The position numbers and the translations under genes were made by a program. Below, one piece after another: positions 44,021-56,232 of a stretch of DNA of 64,000 nucleotides. The stretch comes from Stenotrophomonas sp. ATCM1_4 (GTDB lineage Bacteria > Pseudomonadota > Gammaproteobacteria > Xanthomonadales > Xanthomonadaceae), in NCBI RefSeq assembly GCF_004348115.1, contig NZ_QPFB01000001.1, forward strand, positions 1,372,109 through 1,436,108, given 5' to 3'. Each line of letters begins with the position of its first letter. Position 1 is the stretch's first letter. A model generated the notes under the pieces. It saw only the letters and a list, made by a program, of their open reading frames with translations. It had not been told where the DNA came from and did no database searches.

Positions 44021-45631
44021 ATGACCATCCTCACCACTCAACTGCAACCCGGCAGCGACAGCTTCGAAGCCAACCGTGCTGCCATGCAGGTGCAGGTTGA
44101 CGATCTGCGCGCGACGCTGGAAACCACCGCACGCGGTGGCAGCGACGCGGCGCGGGCCAAGCACACCGCGCGCGGCAAGCTGCTGGTGCGCGAGCGCATC
44201 GATGCGCTGCTCGACCCCGGCAGCCCGTTCCTGGAAGTCGCGCCGCTGGCCGCGCATGGCATGTACGACGACCCGGTGCCCGGTGCGGGCATGGTCGCCG
44301 GTATCGGCCGCGTGTCCGGCGTGGAGTGCCTGATCGTGGCCAACGATGCCACCGTCAAGGGCGGCACCTACTACCCAGTCACGGTGAAGAAGCACCTGCG
44401 CGCGCAGGAGATCGCGCAGCAGAACCGCCTGCCCTGCATCTACCTGGTCGATTCCGGCGGCGCGTTCCTGCCGCTGCAGGACGAGGTGTTCCCGGACCGC
44501 GACCATTTCGGCCGCATCTTCTACAACCAGGCCAACCTGTCGGCGCAGGGCATCCCGCAGATCGCCTGCGTGATGGGCAGCTGCACTGCCGGCGGCGCGT
44601 ATGTGCCGGCGATGAGCGACGAGACGGTCATCGTCAAGGAACAGGGCACCATCTTCCTCGGTGGTCCGCCGCTGGTGAAGGCCGCCACCGGTGAAGTGGT
44701 CAGCGCCGAGGAACTGGGCGGTGCCGATGTGCACACACGCATTTCCGGCGTCGCCGACCACATGGCCGACAACGACCTGCAGGCGCTGGCGCGGGTGCGT
44801 GCCATCATCGCCAGCCTCAATTGGCGCAAGCCCACGCCAGGCGTTGCGCTGCAGGACGATGAAGCACCGCTGTTCGACGCGCATGAGCTGTACGGCGTGA
44901 TCCCCAGCGATACGCGCAAGCCCTATGACGTGCGCGAAGTGATCATGCGCGTGGTCGATGGCTCGCGCTTCGACGAATTCAAGCCGCGCTACGGCAACAC
45001 GCTGGTCACCGGGTTCGCGCACGTGCATGGCCATCCGGTCGGCATCATCGCCAACAACGGCATCCTGTTCTCGGAGTCGGCGCTGAAGGGCGCGCACTTC
45101 ATCGAGCTGTGCTGCCAGCGCAACATCCCGCTGGTGTTCCTGCAGAACATCACCGGCTTCATGGTCGGCCGCAAGTACGAACACGGCGGCATCGCAAAAG
45201 ACGGCGCCAAGCTGGTGATGGCCGTGGCCAACGCGCGCGTGCCCAAGTACACGGTGGTGATCGGTGGTTCGTTTGGCGCCGGCAATTACGGCATGTGCGG
45301 CCGGGCGTATTCGCCGCACTTCCTGTGGATGTGGCCGAACGCACGGATCGGGGTGATGGGCGGCGAACAGGCGGCCAGCGTGTTGGCGACGGTGAAGCGT
45401 GATGGCATCGAGGCCAAGGGCGGGCAGTGGTCGACGGACGAGGAGGATGCATTCAAGCAGCCGATCCGCGACCAGTTCGAGCAGCAGGGGCATCCCTACT
45501 ACGCCAGTGCGCGGTTGTGGGATGACGGCGTGATCGACCCCGCCGACACGCGACGCATCCTCGGCCTGGCGCTTGCCGCCAGCCTCAACGCACCTACGCA
45601 GGACACGCGTTTTGGCGTGTTCCGCATGTAA
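44021..45631 (+). CDS. liuB: 3-methylcrotonyl-CoA carboxylase, carboxyltransferase (beta) subunit
   Basis: A 536-residue carboxyltransferase of the MCC beta type. Oxyanion and acyl-CoA motifs are present: [55 protein letters not shown], and the C-terminal [15 protein letters not shown]. It carboxylates 3-methylcrotonyl-CoA using carboxybiotin from the alpha subunit. The ATG at 44021 is preferred to one at 43991; only repeat DNA lies upstream. It is separated from liuA by a 195-bp gap with hairpins. Confidence 0.95.
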   Translation: MTILTTQLQPGSDSFEANRAAMQVQVDDLRATLETTARGGSDAARAKHTARGKLLVRERIDALLDPGSPFLEVAPLAAHGMYDDPVPGAGMVAGIGRVSGVECLIVANDATVKGGTYYPVTVKKHLRAQEIAQQNRLPCIYLVDSGGAFLPLQDEVFPDRDHFGRIFYNQANLSAQGIPQIACVMGSCTAGGAYVPAMSDETVIVKEQGTIFLGGPPLVKAATGEVVSAEELGGADVHTRISGVADHMADNDLQALARVRAIIASLNWRKPTPGVALQDDEAPLFDAHELYGVIPSDTRKPYDVREVIMRVVDGSRFDEFKPRYGNTLVTGFAHVHGHPVGIIANNGILFSESALKGAHFIELCCQRNIPLVFLQNITGFMVGRKYEHGGIAKDGAKLVMAVANARVPKYTVVIGGSFGAGNYGMCGRAYSPHFLWMWPNARIGVMGGEQAASVLATVKRDGIEAKGGQWSTDEEDAFKQPIRDQFEQQGHPYYASARLWDDGVIDPADTRRILGLALAASLNAPTQDTRFGVFRM

Positions 45632-45650
45632 CGGCGACCGGAGACCTTCC

Positions 45651-47630
45651 ATGTTCAACAAGATCCTGATCGCCAACCGCGGTGAAATCGCCTGCCGCGT
45701 CATCAGCACCTGCCGGCGCCTCGGCATCGCCACGGTGGCGGTGTACTCCGATGCAGACCGCAACGCGCGACATGTGCGGCTGGCCGACGAGGCGGTGCAT
45801 ATCGGCGCCGCGCCGGCGGCGGAAAGTTATCTGCGCGCCGATGCGATTCTCGAGGCGGCGCGCCGCACCGGCGCGCAGGCCATCCACCCGGGCTACGGCT
45901 TCCTGTCCGAGAACGCCGGCTTTGCGCGTGCTTGCGCGGACGCAGGCGTGGTGTTCATCGGCCCACCGGCCAGCGCCATCGACGCGATGGGCGACAAGAG
46001 CGCGGCCAAGGCGCTGATGCAGGCCGCGCAGGTGCCGTTGACGCCCGGGTACCACGGCGAGCGACAGGAACCGGACTTCCTGCGTGCGCAGGCCGACGCC
46101 ATCGGCTATCCGGTGCTGATCAAGGCCAGTGCCGGTGGCGGTGGCAAGGGCATGCGCAAGGTCGAGGCCAGCGCGGATTTCGAGGCCGCCCTGGCCAGCT
46201 GCCAGCGTGAGGCGCAGGCGGCATTCGGCAATGCGCATGTATTGGTGGAGAAGTACGTCGAGCGCCCGCGCCACATTGAAATCCAGGTGTTCGGCGACAG
46301 CCAGGGCAACGTGGTGTATCTGTTCGAGCGCGACTGCTCGGTGCAGCGCCGCCACCAGAAGGTGCTGGAAGAAGCCCCCGCTCCCGGCATGACGCCCGAG
46401 CGCCGCGCCGCGATGGGCAAAGCCGCCACCGACGCCGCACGTGCGGTGGGTTACGTGGGCGCTGGCACGGTGGAGTTCATCGCCGGGCCGGATGGCGATT
46501 TCTATTTCATGGAAATGAACACCCGCCTGCAGGTCGAGCACCCGGTTACCGAGCTGATCACCGGCACCGACCTGGTCGAATGGCAGCTGCGCGTCGCCTT
46601 CGGCGAGCCGTTGCCCAGGGCGCAGGAGCAACTGCAGATTCACGGCCATGCGCTGGAAGCCCGGTTGTACGCCGAAGACGCCGACCGCGGTTTCCTGCCG
46701 TCCACCGGCACGTTGCGCCACCTGCGCCTGCCGCAGGCCACTGCCCACGTGCGCGTGGACGCCGGCGTCGAGCAAGGCGATGCGATCACCCCGTACTACG
46801 ACCCGATGATCGCCAAGCTGATCGTCTGGGACATGGACCGCGACCGCGCCCTGCAGCGCATGCAACGTGCATTGCTGGACTGCCAGGTGGTCGGGGTGAC
46901 CACCAACGCCGCGTTCCTGCGCCGGCTGGTGATGACCGATTCGTTCCGCCATGCCAACCTGGACACCGCGCTGATCGAGCGCGAGCGCGAGGCGCTGGAC
47001 ATCCAGCACAACGCCGCCACGCCGGCCGACTGGGCGGTGGCCGCGGTGCTGGTTGCCGGTGAACAAGGTCAGGCGCGTGCCGATGCGTCAGCATGGGATA
47101 TCGCCGACGGCTGGCGCCTGACCGGCCCGGTCGCACGTGCGGTCACGCTGGAACACCTGCAACAGCAACGCACGCTGCGGGTGCGGCGCATGGCCGGCGG
47201 TTGGCAGGTACACGACGGCGACGTGCTGCTGCAGGTCCAGGGCCGCACCCACGATGCCGGCTATGCGCTGCAGATCGGCGACCGGCTGCACCGCGGCGAC
47301 AGCGTGCGTGATGGCAACGCGCTGCACGTCTTCGGCGATGACCGCCAACTGCGCTTCACCGTGCACGACCCGGTCGCCGATGCCGCCGACACCTCCGACC
47401 ATGGCGGCAGCCTGCTCGCACCGATGCCCGGCCGCGTGGTCACGCTGCTGGTCGCGCCCGGCAGCACCGTCACCCGCGGCACGCCGCTGCTGGTGATGGA
47501 GGCGATGAAGATGGAGCACACGCTGCAGGCGCCCGCCGATGGTCTCGTGCAGGGCTTCCGTGCCAAGGCCGGCGACCAGGTGGGCGACGGCGCGGTGCTG
47601 GTGGATTTCGAGGCGGGCACGGCTTCCTGA
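45651..47630 (+). CDS. liuD: 3-methylcrotonyl-CoA carboxylase, biotin carboxylase/BCCP (alpha) subunit
   Basis: A 659-residue protein: biotin carboxylase (start FNKILIANRGEIACRVI, ATP-grasp KASAGGGGKGMR, VEFIAGPDGDFYFMEMNTR with RLQVEHPVTE), a linker domain, and a C-terminal biotinyl domain with the biotinyl Lys in MEAMKMEH. It charges biotin with CO2 for the beta subunit. The start is 19 bp after liuB. The enoyl-CoA hydratase (liuC) often found between them is absent here, as is the HMG-CoA lyase (liuE), so both must be elsewhere. Confidence 0.96.
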   Translation: MFNKILIANRGEIACRVISTCRRLGIATVAVYSDADRNARHVRLADEAVHIGAAPAAESYLRADAILEAARRTGAQAIHPGYGFLSENAGFARACADAGVVFIGPPASAIDAMGDKSAAKALMQAAQVPLTPGYHGERQEPDFLRAQADAIGYPVLIKASAGGGGKGMRKVEASADFEAALASCQREAQAAFGNAHVLVEKYVERPRHIEIQVFGDSQGNVVYLFERDCSVQRRHQKVLEEAPAPGMTPERRAAMGKAATDAARAVGYVGAGTVEFIAGPDGDFYFMEMNTRLQVEHPVTELITGTDLVEWQLRVAFGEPLPRAQEQLQIHGHALEARLYAEDADRGFLPSTGTLRHLRLPQATAHVRVDAGVEQGDAITPYYDPMIAKLIVWDMDRDRALQRMQRALLDCQVVGVTTNAAFLRRLVMTDSFRHANLDTALIEREREALDIQHNAATPADWAVAAVLVAGEQGQARADASAWDIADGWRLTGPVARAVTLEHLQQQRTLRVRRMAGGWQVHDGDVLLQVQGRTHDAGYALQIGDRLHRGDSVRDGNALHVFGDDRQLRFTVHDPVADAADTSDHGGSLLAPMPGRVVTLLVAPGSTVTRGTPLLVMEAMKMEHTLQAPADGLVQGFRAKAGDQVGDGAVLVDFEAGTAS

Positions 47631-47676
47631 TCTGTCATGGGAGCCATGCGGCAGGCCCCGGGGGGCCGGTGACAGC

Positions 47677-48858
47677 TCAGGCATCGACTCCCGGCGCCCG
47701 CCAGATCTGCTCCGTCGGATCAAGCTCCATCGTTACCATCTCGGTGCTTCGCCACCCAAAACCACAGACGGCCAGTACGCCCTCCTTCATCGGGTCCAGG
47801 CCGAAGGCCTGCTCCAGCAGGCCTTCATTGATCGCACAAGTGACGTAGGCGCCCAGACCGGCGTCGGTCGCCGATAGATACAGCGTCTGTGACAAATGTC
47901 CGGCCTCCAGCACCACGGCGCGATAGGCCTTGGCATGATGCCGATACTTCCAGAAGTTGCGGGCATAACGCGGAGCCAAGGCAACCAGCACCTGTGCATC
48001 GGCGAACCAATGCTGTTGCGCCAGCGCGTCCAACATCAGTGCCGCCACTGGCCTGGTCAGGCCAGGCAGCGGCTCCAGCGCATGCGCCATCGGCTGGTAG
48101 TGATAGGCACCGTCAGCCAGCCCCTGGACATTACGGATCAGCAGGTAAGCCTCGACCGGGTGCAATCCGCCTCCGGAAGGGCTGCTCTTCTTGAGGAACA
48201 CGGTGTCATCAGTTACCCGTTCTGTCGCACGGACACCGAACACGCGACCAAGCAGCTGCGACAGCAAGGCCAGCGGAAGTGGCCGTGCAGTGTCGAAGTT
48301 GCGGCACGTCACGCGCCGCGCCAGCAGCCGGTCGAGCGCGTTGTCCGCTTCCGTCGGCAGCATGACCTGCTCGCTCTCCTCCACGCGGCTGATTGCTTCA
48401 GAGGGTGGCGGACCGAGCTGCTGCCTCAGTTCAGCGGCAGTGGTCGTACCGGTCTCCTGCATGGCTTGCACCGCATCAGCATCGTCCCACCGCGTGAACG
48501 CATGGAACGTGGCTGCCAGCGGATGCCAATACCCCGCCCGCAACGCCTCATCCTGCTGACGGAACGCCGCATGGCGACGGTGTCGCGCGATCACCAGTCC
48601 CTTGAGCAGCAAGGAATGCAGCAGTGGCCTCATGTCCCCGGCGAACGCGGCTGCCTCGGTCCATGCCTCCGGACTGATCCTGCCGAGCAGCATGCACTCT
48701 GCCTCATCAATGTCCACCTCATGGCCGAGATGCGGCGCCAATGCCACCCAATGTTGCCGCCGGACCAGTCCATCGCTCCCAGCCAACAATCCAGCCAGGT
48801 TGAACTCAACCCTTTCCCGGGGCTCCAGATGCAGGATCGAACAACGCCTTACCTTCAC
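47677..48858 (-). CDS. SagB-like 'peptide maturation' dehydrogenase of a putative RiPP system
   Basis: A 393-residue protein. The C-terminal half is an FMN nitroreductase fold of the SagB type: LARRVTCRNFDTARP, SSPSGGGLHPVEAYLLIRN, GAYHYQPM, VLEAGHLSQTLYLSATDAGL and VCGFGWRS. The N-terminal 170 residues are special to this group and may bind the precursor. It resembles the dehydrogenase family defined by its co-occurrence with a nitrile-hydratase-leader peptide in Xanthomonadaceae. GTG start with GAGGGGA upstream. SagB enzymes oxidise azolines made by a YcaO cyclase, but no YcaO gene is present here. Confidence 0.85.
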   Translation of the reverse strand: MKVRRCSILHLEPRERVEFNLAGLLAGSDGLVRRQHWVALAPHLGHEVDIDEAECMLLGRISPEAWTEAAAFAGDMRPLLHSLLLKGLVIARHRRHAAFRQQDEALRAGYWHPLAATFHAFTRWDDADAVQAMQETGTTTAAELRQQLGPPPSEAISRVEESEQVMLPTEADNALDRLLARRVTCRNFDTARPLPLALLSQLLGRVFGVRATERVTDDTVFLKKSSPSGGGLHPVEAYLLIRNVQGLADGAYHYQPMAHALEPLPGLTRPVAALMLDALAQQHWFADAQVLVALAPRYARNFWKYRHHAKAYRAVVLEAGHLSQTLYLSATDAGLGAYVTCAINEGLLEQAFGLDPMKEGVLAVCGFGWRSTEMVTMELDPTEQIWRAPGVDA

Positions 48859-48883
48859 ACTTTCCCCTCATCGAACGTATAGT
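48854..48883 (+). promoter_or_regulatory. Possible promoter of the RiPP precursor
   Basis: TTCACA (48854-48859) and TATAGT (48878-48883) with an 18-bp spacer point toward the precursor gene. The -35 overlaps the GTG start of the divergent dehydrogenase gene. Confidence 0.5.
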
Positions 48884-48980
48884 TGTGCGATCACTGAATG
48901 GGGAGTTGCAGCCTGCACTGCACCGCGCAGCGCACCGCTCCCTGCCTGGAAATCGAGCAGAAACCCGCAAAGGACACAAC

Positions 48981-49322
48981 ATGGCGACGAAGAATCCCAG
49001 TACTCCGGTCGCACCCGTCGCACTTGAACCTGCCATTGCCGATCGCCTGCTTGACCTGCTGAGTACGGACAATGCGTTCCGCCGTGCGTTCCGGAAGGAC
49101 CCGGCAGCGGCCCTGGTACAGATCGGCCACGCGCCGACGCAGGGGAATGTCGACGCCGAGCTGGCTTTCCTCCGCGCGAGCCTGACCGTGCAGCATCTGG
49201 CAACCAAGGAGCGCATCGCCAAGGCACGCGCCGAAATACGCCGCATGCTCACCCAAGGCCTGGCGATGATCCCCATTCAATTGAATGTGGAAAGCAAGGC
49301 CTCGCGACGGGTCCGCAAGTAG
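48981..49322 (+). CDS. Putative RiPP precursor with NHLP-type leader
   Basis: A 113-residue peptide preceded by AAAGGACACAAC. Residues about 15-55 look like a nitrile-hydratase-alpha-type leader: a helix with LEPAIADRLLDLLSTDNAFR and the leader hallmark FRKDPAAALVQIGHAP. The rest is helical, Arg/Lys-rich and ends AMIPIQLNVESKASRRVRK. There are no Cys residues and few Ser or Thr, so thiazoles or lanthionines cannot form. It lies between the dehydrogenase (divergent) and the cyclase (convergent). The product may be a modified peptide or protein; nothing else in the sequence shows its form. Confidence 0.8.
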   Translation: MATKNPSTPVAPVALEPAIADRLLDLLSTDNAFRRAFRKDPAAALVQIGHAPTQGNVDAELAFLRASLTVQHLATKERIAKARAEIRRMLTQGLAMIPIQLNVESKASRRVRK

Positions 49323-51895
49323 TCGGGCAGCGCCCGGGTCTTCCAGTCGCCATCAAAGCGCTCAAGCTCGCTGCGCGCATCCACGCGGCGCCCAAGTTGG
49401 TCCAGCAGTTCGATCCTGCGGAGCCGGGCCAGATTTGCGTCGGCGACGTTCAGGCTTTGACCACACCAGCCACAGCCGCCGAACTCAGCGTATGCCCAGC
49501 CTCGGTTTGAAGTCAGCCACTGGGCCTGGCGCAGGGCCGCATCGGCGTTACCCTGGGTCGCATAGGCCTCCATCAGGGCAACCCGCAACTGGAAGGATTC
49601 ATGCTGCCCATGCATGGACAATAGCCCTTCCAACGCCTGCGCGTTCTTCCCGGCAGCCATTGCCTCGCGCGCCCGGAGCACCTGCAGGAACCCGCTCACC
49701 GGCTGCATCGCGGCGAGCTGTGGCGCCGTTTCGAGCCGGGCGATCAACTGCCTTGCCGGCGCATGGTCGCCCAATCGCTGAGCCAGTACCGCCGCATGGG
49801 CAGCGGTCGCTGCCTCGGTACGCGCCGAAAGCCCCGCTGCACCATCAAGCGCGGCGATGGCATCGTGCACGACATTTCGGCTCGTAGCCAAGGCGGCATG
49901 ACGATCACCGGACAGCCAATGCAACACCGCAATCTGCACCTGCCCCTGTCGATGCCGGCTGCCATCAGCAGGCAAGGCCTGCAGTAAACGTACCGCCTCC
50001 GATGACGCTGCCTGCAACGCGCCTTGGTCCAGGTAGTGTGAGACGTGATCGAAATGCGGGGCAGCCAGTTTGGCATCGCGCGGCCACAGCCGCTCGGCTT
50101 CCTGGAAGTCGCCCTGCGCGGCGCGCAGGTTAGCCTGCCATACCGATGCCGTCACCAGGCCGCTCTCGCTGGCGCGCGCGAATGCGGCATTGGCGTCCTC
50201 ATAGTGTCCCAATGCCAAGGACATGCGTCCGAACGCTTCCTGGGACAGTGGCGCGAATTCGTAAAGCGACTCGGCTGCACGACGGATATACGGCAACCCT
50301 TCTTCGAAGCGGTTCTCCATTTCCATCGCATAGCCGGCATTGGCGGCGGCAGCATGAAAATCCGGATACAGATCCGACATCTGCCGCCACTTCTCGTATG
50401 CATCACCCGGGCTGTTGATCTGCACTTCCCACGCCTGCAGATACATCACCTCGCGTGGCGACAGGCGAGCAGCCATCTGCTGGACTTTCTGCAGGCTCAA
50501 CAAGCCCTGGGGCAGCTGCTCGGTTGCATTGAGCGAACGCAGCATGCCCAGGTGGGCCAGCGCGAACTCCTTGTCCCGCGATACTGCATGCTCGTACAAC
50601 CCCAGTGCCTGCTTGAAGCGGCCATTGCCGTACGCGCGCTGGGCCATGGCGTAGGCGCGCAGCGCATCCAGGTCGTGGGTACTGACCTCCGGCAGCGGCC
50701 GCGAATTACGCTTGATCGAAGCCAAGGCTTCGCCGAGGCGGCTACGCAGGCGTGTGGTCACGACATCCACCGAGTCCAGCGCCGAGTCGATTCCGCGGCC
50801 GTCAGCGAATTCGGTGTAAACCGTGCTCTGCGTCATGGGATCGATGACCTCGGCGGTGACACGCAAACGCCCCCCCACTTCAGTGACCACCGGCAGAATC
50901 ACCGCGCGCGCACCATCGCGCAACGCGACTTCCGAGGCCACCACGCGATCCAACACGACCTTGTCCGGGTCCCTGCGCATCCGCGCCAGAGTGTCACGCA
51001 GCTTCAGGTCACTGACCACGTTGACGTATCTGGACTGTTCCAGGCTGATGCGGAATGCCTGCTGCAATGAATCGTCCAATACCGTCTGCCCGGTCAGGTT
51101 GCGCAGGTCGCCAACCACCACCCAATCGCGTTCGGCGAACGCCAATGCCGGCTCGGGTCTGATGATGGACCAGCCCACGCCACACAGTACCGCCAGCAGT
51201 GCCACCTCGGCCATCAACGCAACGGGACGGCGCCATAGCGGCAGCTCGCGCCGGGCCTTGGCCGATCCCACAGGCATGCGCATCAGCACTTTCCCGGCCT
51301 CCCCCACTTCGAACACTTCCTGGACCGTCGGCACGCCTTTGAAACGCCAACGCCCGTGTGATTTCCAGTGCAGCCGTGCCGCGTGTTCGCCAAGCACCTG
51401 CAAGTTTCCCCGCAGCAACGATTCGGCAACCGAGGAGAGCAGGATCTGGCCCGGCCGCGCGAGGTTCATCAACCTCGCCGCCATCGACTTGGCAAGGCCT
51501 TCCACTTCCAGCGGCTTGGCGCCCACGGCAACGGCTTCGTCGCTGTTCTGCCACGACAGCACATAGCCCACGTGCAAGCCCACCCGCGCCTGCAGCGACA
51601 GGCTCCGCTCCGCCCCCAGCGCCTGCAGCGCCTGCTGGTAGTCCAAGGCGAAGCCCAGGCCACTTGCCGGAGCGTCGAAGAGCAGGAACATGCCGTCGGA
51701 GCGGTCGATCAGGCGGCCGTTCCAGACCTGAAGCAGCTGCAGCACGCGGCTGTCCAGGTCACGGAACAACTCCGCCGCGGCGTTGTCGCCGATCCGTTCG
51801 ATCAGCGCCACCGAGTCGCACAGGTCGGTCAGTACCAGCGTCCTGAGCTGGCGATGAGCCAGCACGGATTCGTTGTCGTCAATCTCATCTGCCAT
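49277..51895 (-). CDS. Putative peptide-modification-system cyclase (class III cyclase-like, TM, TPR)
   Basis: An 872-residue protein. Residues about 15-185 are a class III cyclase-like domain with both metal Asp residues (LTDLCDSVAL and DRSDGMFLLFD), but the transition-state Asn of the usual VNxAxR is Ser here (KSMAARL), while the Arg stays. A TM helix at about 225-245 leads to a long region with TPR-like helical repeats from about 400. The C-terminal part holds a close Cys pair (FGGCGWCGQSL). It matches the cyclase seen with NHLP-like precursor and SagB-like dehydrogenase genes. Its 3' end overlaps the precursor 3' end by 46 bp on the other strand. Confidence 0.82.
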   Translation of the reverse strand: MADEIDDNESVLAHRQLRTLVLTDLCDSVALIERIGDNAAAELFRDLDSRVLQLLQVWNGRLIDRSDGMFLLFDAPASGLGFALDYQQALQALGAERSLSLQARVGLHVGYVLSWQNSDEAVAVGAKPLEVEGLAKSMAARLMNLARPGQILLSSVAESLLRGNLQVLGEHAARLHWKSHGRWRFKGVPTVQEVFEVGEAGKVLMRMPVGSAKARRELPLWRRPVALMAEVALLAVLCGVGWSIIRPEPALAFAERDWVVVGDLRNLTGQTVLDDSLQQAFRISLEQSRYVNVVSDLKLRDTLARMRRDPDKVVLDRVVASEVALRDGARAVILPVVTEVGGRLRVTAEVIDPMTQSTVYTEFADGRGIDSALDSVDVVTTRLRSRLGEALASIKRNSRPLPEVSTHDLDALRAYAMAQRAYGNGRFKQALGLYEHAVSRDKEFALAHLGMLRSLNATEQLPQGLLSLQKVQQMAARLSPREVMYLQAWEVQINSPGDAYEKWRQMSDLYPDFHAAAANAGYAMEMENRFEEGLPYIRRAAESLYEFAPLSQEAFGRMSLALGHYEDANAAFARASESGLVTASVWQANLRAAQGDFQEAERLWPRDAKLAAPHFDHVSHYLDQGALQAASSEAVRLLQALPADGSRHRQGQVQIAVLHWLSGDRHAALATSRNVVHDAIAALDGAAGLSARTEAATAAHAAVLAQRLGDHAPARQLIARLETAPQLAAMQPVSGFLQVLRAREAMAAGKNAQALEGLLSMHGQHESFQLRVALMEAYATQGNADAALRQAQWLTSNRGWAYAEFGGCGWCGQSLNVADANLARLRRIELLDQLGRRVDARSELERFDGDWKTRALPDYLRTRREALLSTFN

Positions 51896-51916
51896 GTCGT
51901 TGCTCTCTGCGGTCCA

Positions 51917-52960
51917 TCAGCCCGCGAACCACTGGGCGCGGTTGCCGCCCAGGCGCTTGGCTTCGTACAACGCCTGGTCCGCGCGCGCGTAGGCCTCGTT
52001 CCAGTGGTAGGTCGCGTTGACCAGCGACACGCCGATGCTGACCGAACGCGCGCCGGGCTCCGCCCCCGGGAACGCGGCCAGGCTGCGCATCGCATCAAGG
52101 ATGAACTCGGCGGTGCGCATCAGGTGCAGCGCATCGGTGCGGCACAAAAGCACGCAGAACTCATCGCCGCCGAGGCGACAGGCCAGGTCGTCCTGGCCGA
52201 CCACCGAGTCGAGGATGCGGGCCAGGCGCTGCAGCGCCTGGTCGCCGGCAAGGTGGCCATGGCGGTCGTTGAGCCCCTTGAAGTCATCGCAGTCGATCAG
52301 CAGCAGGCCCTGCGGACGCTGCCCGGAACGGTGCGAGCGCTGCAGGTAGGCGGTCAGCGAGCGACGGTTGTGCAGCCCGGTGAGGTCGTCGTTGTAGACC
52401 ATCTCGCGGGTGTGGTTGAGCTCGTGAGTGGCGCTGTAGAGATTACCCAGCGCCGCTTCCAGTTCCTGGTTGCGGCGGCTGAGCTGGCCGATCAGGCGCT
52501 GCTCGCTGCCGACCACGCGCGAGACCGTGCGGCGCAGGAAGAACACCACCATCGCCGGGTCCTGCTCGATCAGCTGCTCGAACCCTTCCTGGGTCAACTC
52601 GATCAACTGGGTCTCGCAGCTGGCGCGGGCATCGGAGCTGCGCGGGTGGCGCTCCATCAGCATGGCCAGCTCGCCGAAGAAGTCATTGGCCGCCAGCTGC
52701 TTGGCCGGCAGGCCGGGACCGAAGTCCAGGCAGATGGCACCGCTGACGATAATGTACATCGAGGTGCACAGGTCGCCACGCCGGAACAGCACCTGGTCCG
52801 CGGCCAACCGGCGGCGGACGCCGAACGAAGCGAACAGGGCGAACTCCATGGGCGAAAGCTGGGCACGCAGCGTCGATCCCCCTGCGGCCGACAGACCTGC
52901 GGGGGGATCCGCCTGCCTGGCCAGACCCCCGGACACCATGCCGCTCATTCCCTGCCTCAT
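51917..52960 (-). CDS. Diguanylate cyclase with N-terminal cNMP-binding domain
   Basis: A 347-residue cytosolic protein. A cNMP-binding domain covers about 35-150 (ADQVLFRRGDLCTSMYIIVS, DFFGELAMLMERHPRSS), a coiled-coil linker about 155-195, and a GGDEF domain to the end with an intact LGGDEFCVLL signature and DDLTGLHNRRSL. The RxxD inhibitory site five residues before GGDEF is not present (GQDD). It should make c-di-GMP, possibly under control of cAMP or another ligand. It lies 21 bp upstream of the RiPP-system cyclase gene on the same strand and may be cotranscribed with it. Confidence 0.92.
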   Translation of the reverse strand: MRQGMSGMVSGGLARQADPPAGLSAAGGSTLRAQLSPMEFALFASFGVRRRLAADQVLFRRGDLCTSMYIIVSGAICLDFGPGLPAKQLAANDFFGELAMLMERHPRSSDARASCETQLIELTQEGFEQLIEQDPAMVVFFLRRTVSRVVGSEQRLIGQLSRRNQELEAALGNLYSATHELNHTREMVYNDDLTGLHNRRSLTAYLQRSHRSGQRPQGLLLIDCDDFKGLNDRHGHLAGDQALQRLARILDSVVGQDDLACRLGGDEFCVLLCRTDALHLMRTAEFILDAMRSLAAFPGAEPGARSVSIGVSLVNATYHWNEAYARADQALYEAKRLGGNRAQWFAG

Positions 52961-53060
52961 GGACCCCCGCCATGCACGGCGGGTTGGTTCACGAGGTTAT
53001 CACTAAAATAAACACCCATCCACGCTGTTTCAGCATGAAAGTGCAAGGACGCAAATCACA

Positions 53061-53087
53061 AAAAGGAAGGGGCTCGTAAGAGCCCCT
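53061..53087 (-). terminator. Terminator of the aceBA operon
   Basis: An 8-bp stem AGGGGCTC/GAGCCCCT (53068-53075, 53080-53087) with a GTAA/TTAC loop; on the minus strand it is followed by TCCTTTTTG, 24 bp after the aceA stop. Confidence 0.88.
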
Positions 53088-53111
53088 CCAAAACAACCGG
53101 ACAAATCTGAC

Positions 53112-54443
<1,332 letters not shown>

Positions 54444-54483
54444 CGTTGCGTCCTCGAATGATCGTGATGCGTAAGGGGGAAGG

Positions 54484-56124
<1,641 letters not shown>

Positions 56125-56232
56125 CGGAGGTTCCTGCGGGTGTCGGGGACTCCAACCTGCCGCCGCAACGAGGTATTTAACAAAACAGTTTTTGCAATCT
56201 TTTTTATAAGTTGTGCTAATACTTGATCTGCC
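56125..56232. promoter_or_regulatory. Divergent promoter region aceB / LysR gene
   Basis: The section 56170-56220 is very AT-rich for this genome (TTTAACAAAACAG, TTTTTGCAATC, TTTTTTATAAG). It should hold both promoters and the LysR binding site, but I cannot define exact boxes. Confidence 0.55.

Noticed and set aside
42572..45763. A 1063-codon open frame on the minus strand opposite liuA-liuB
   Set aside because: It runs antisense to two genes with clear catalytic motifs. Long stop-free antisense frames are expected at this GC content, and the translation is rich in His, Arg and Gln without any domain.
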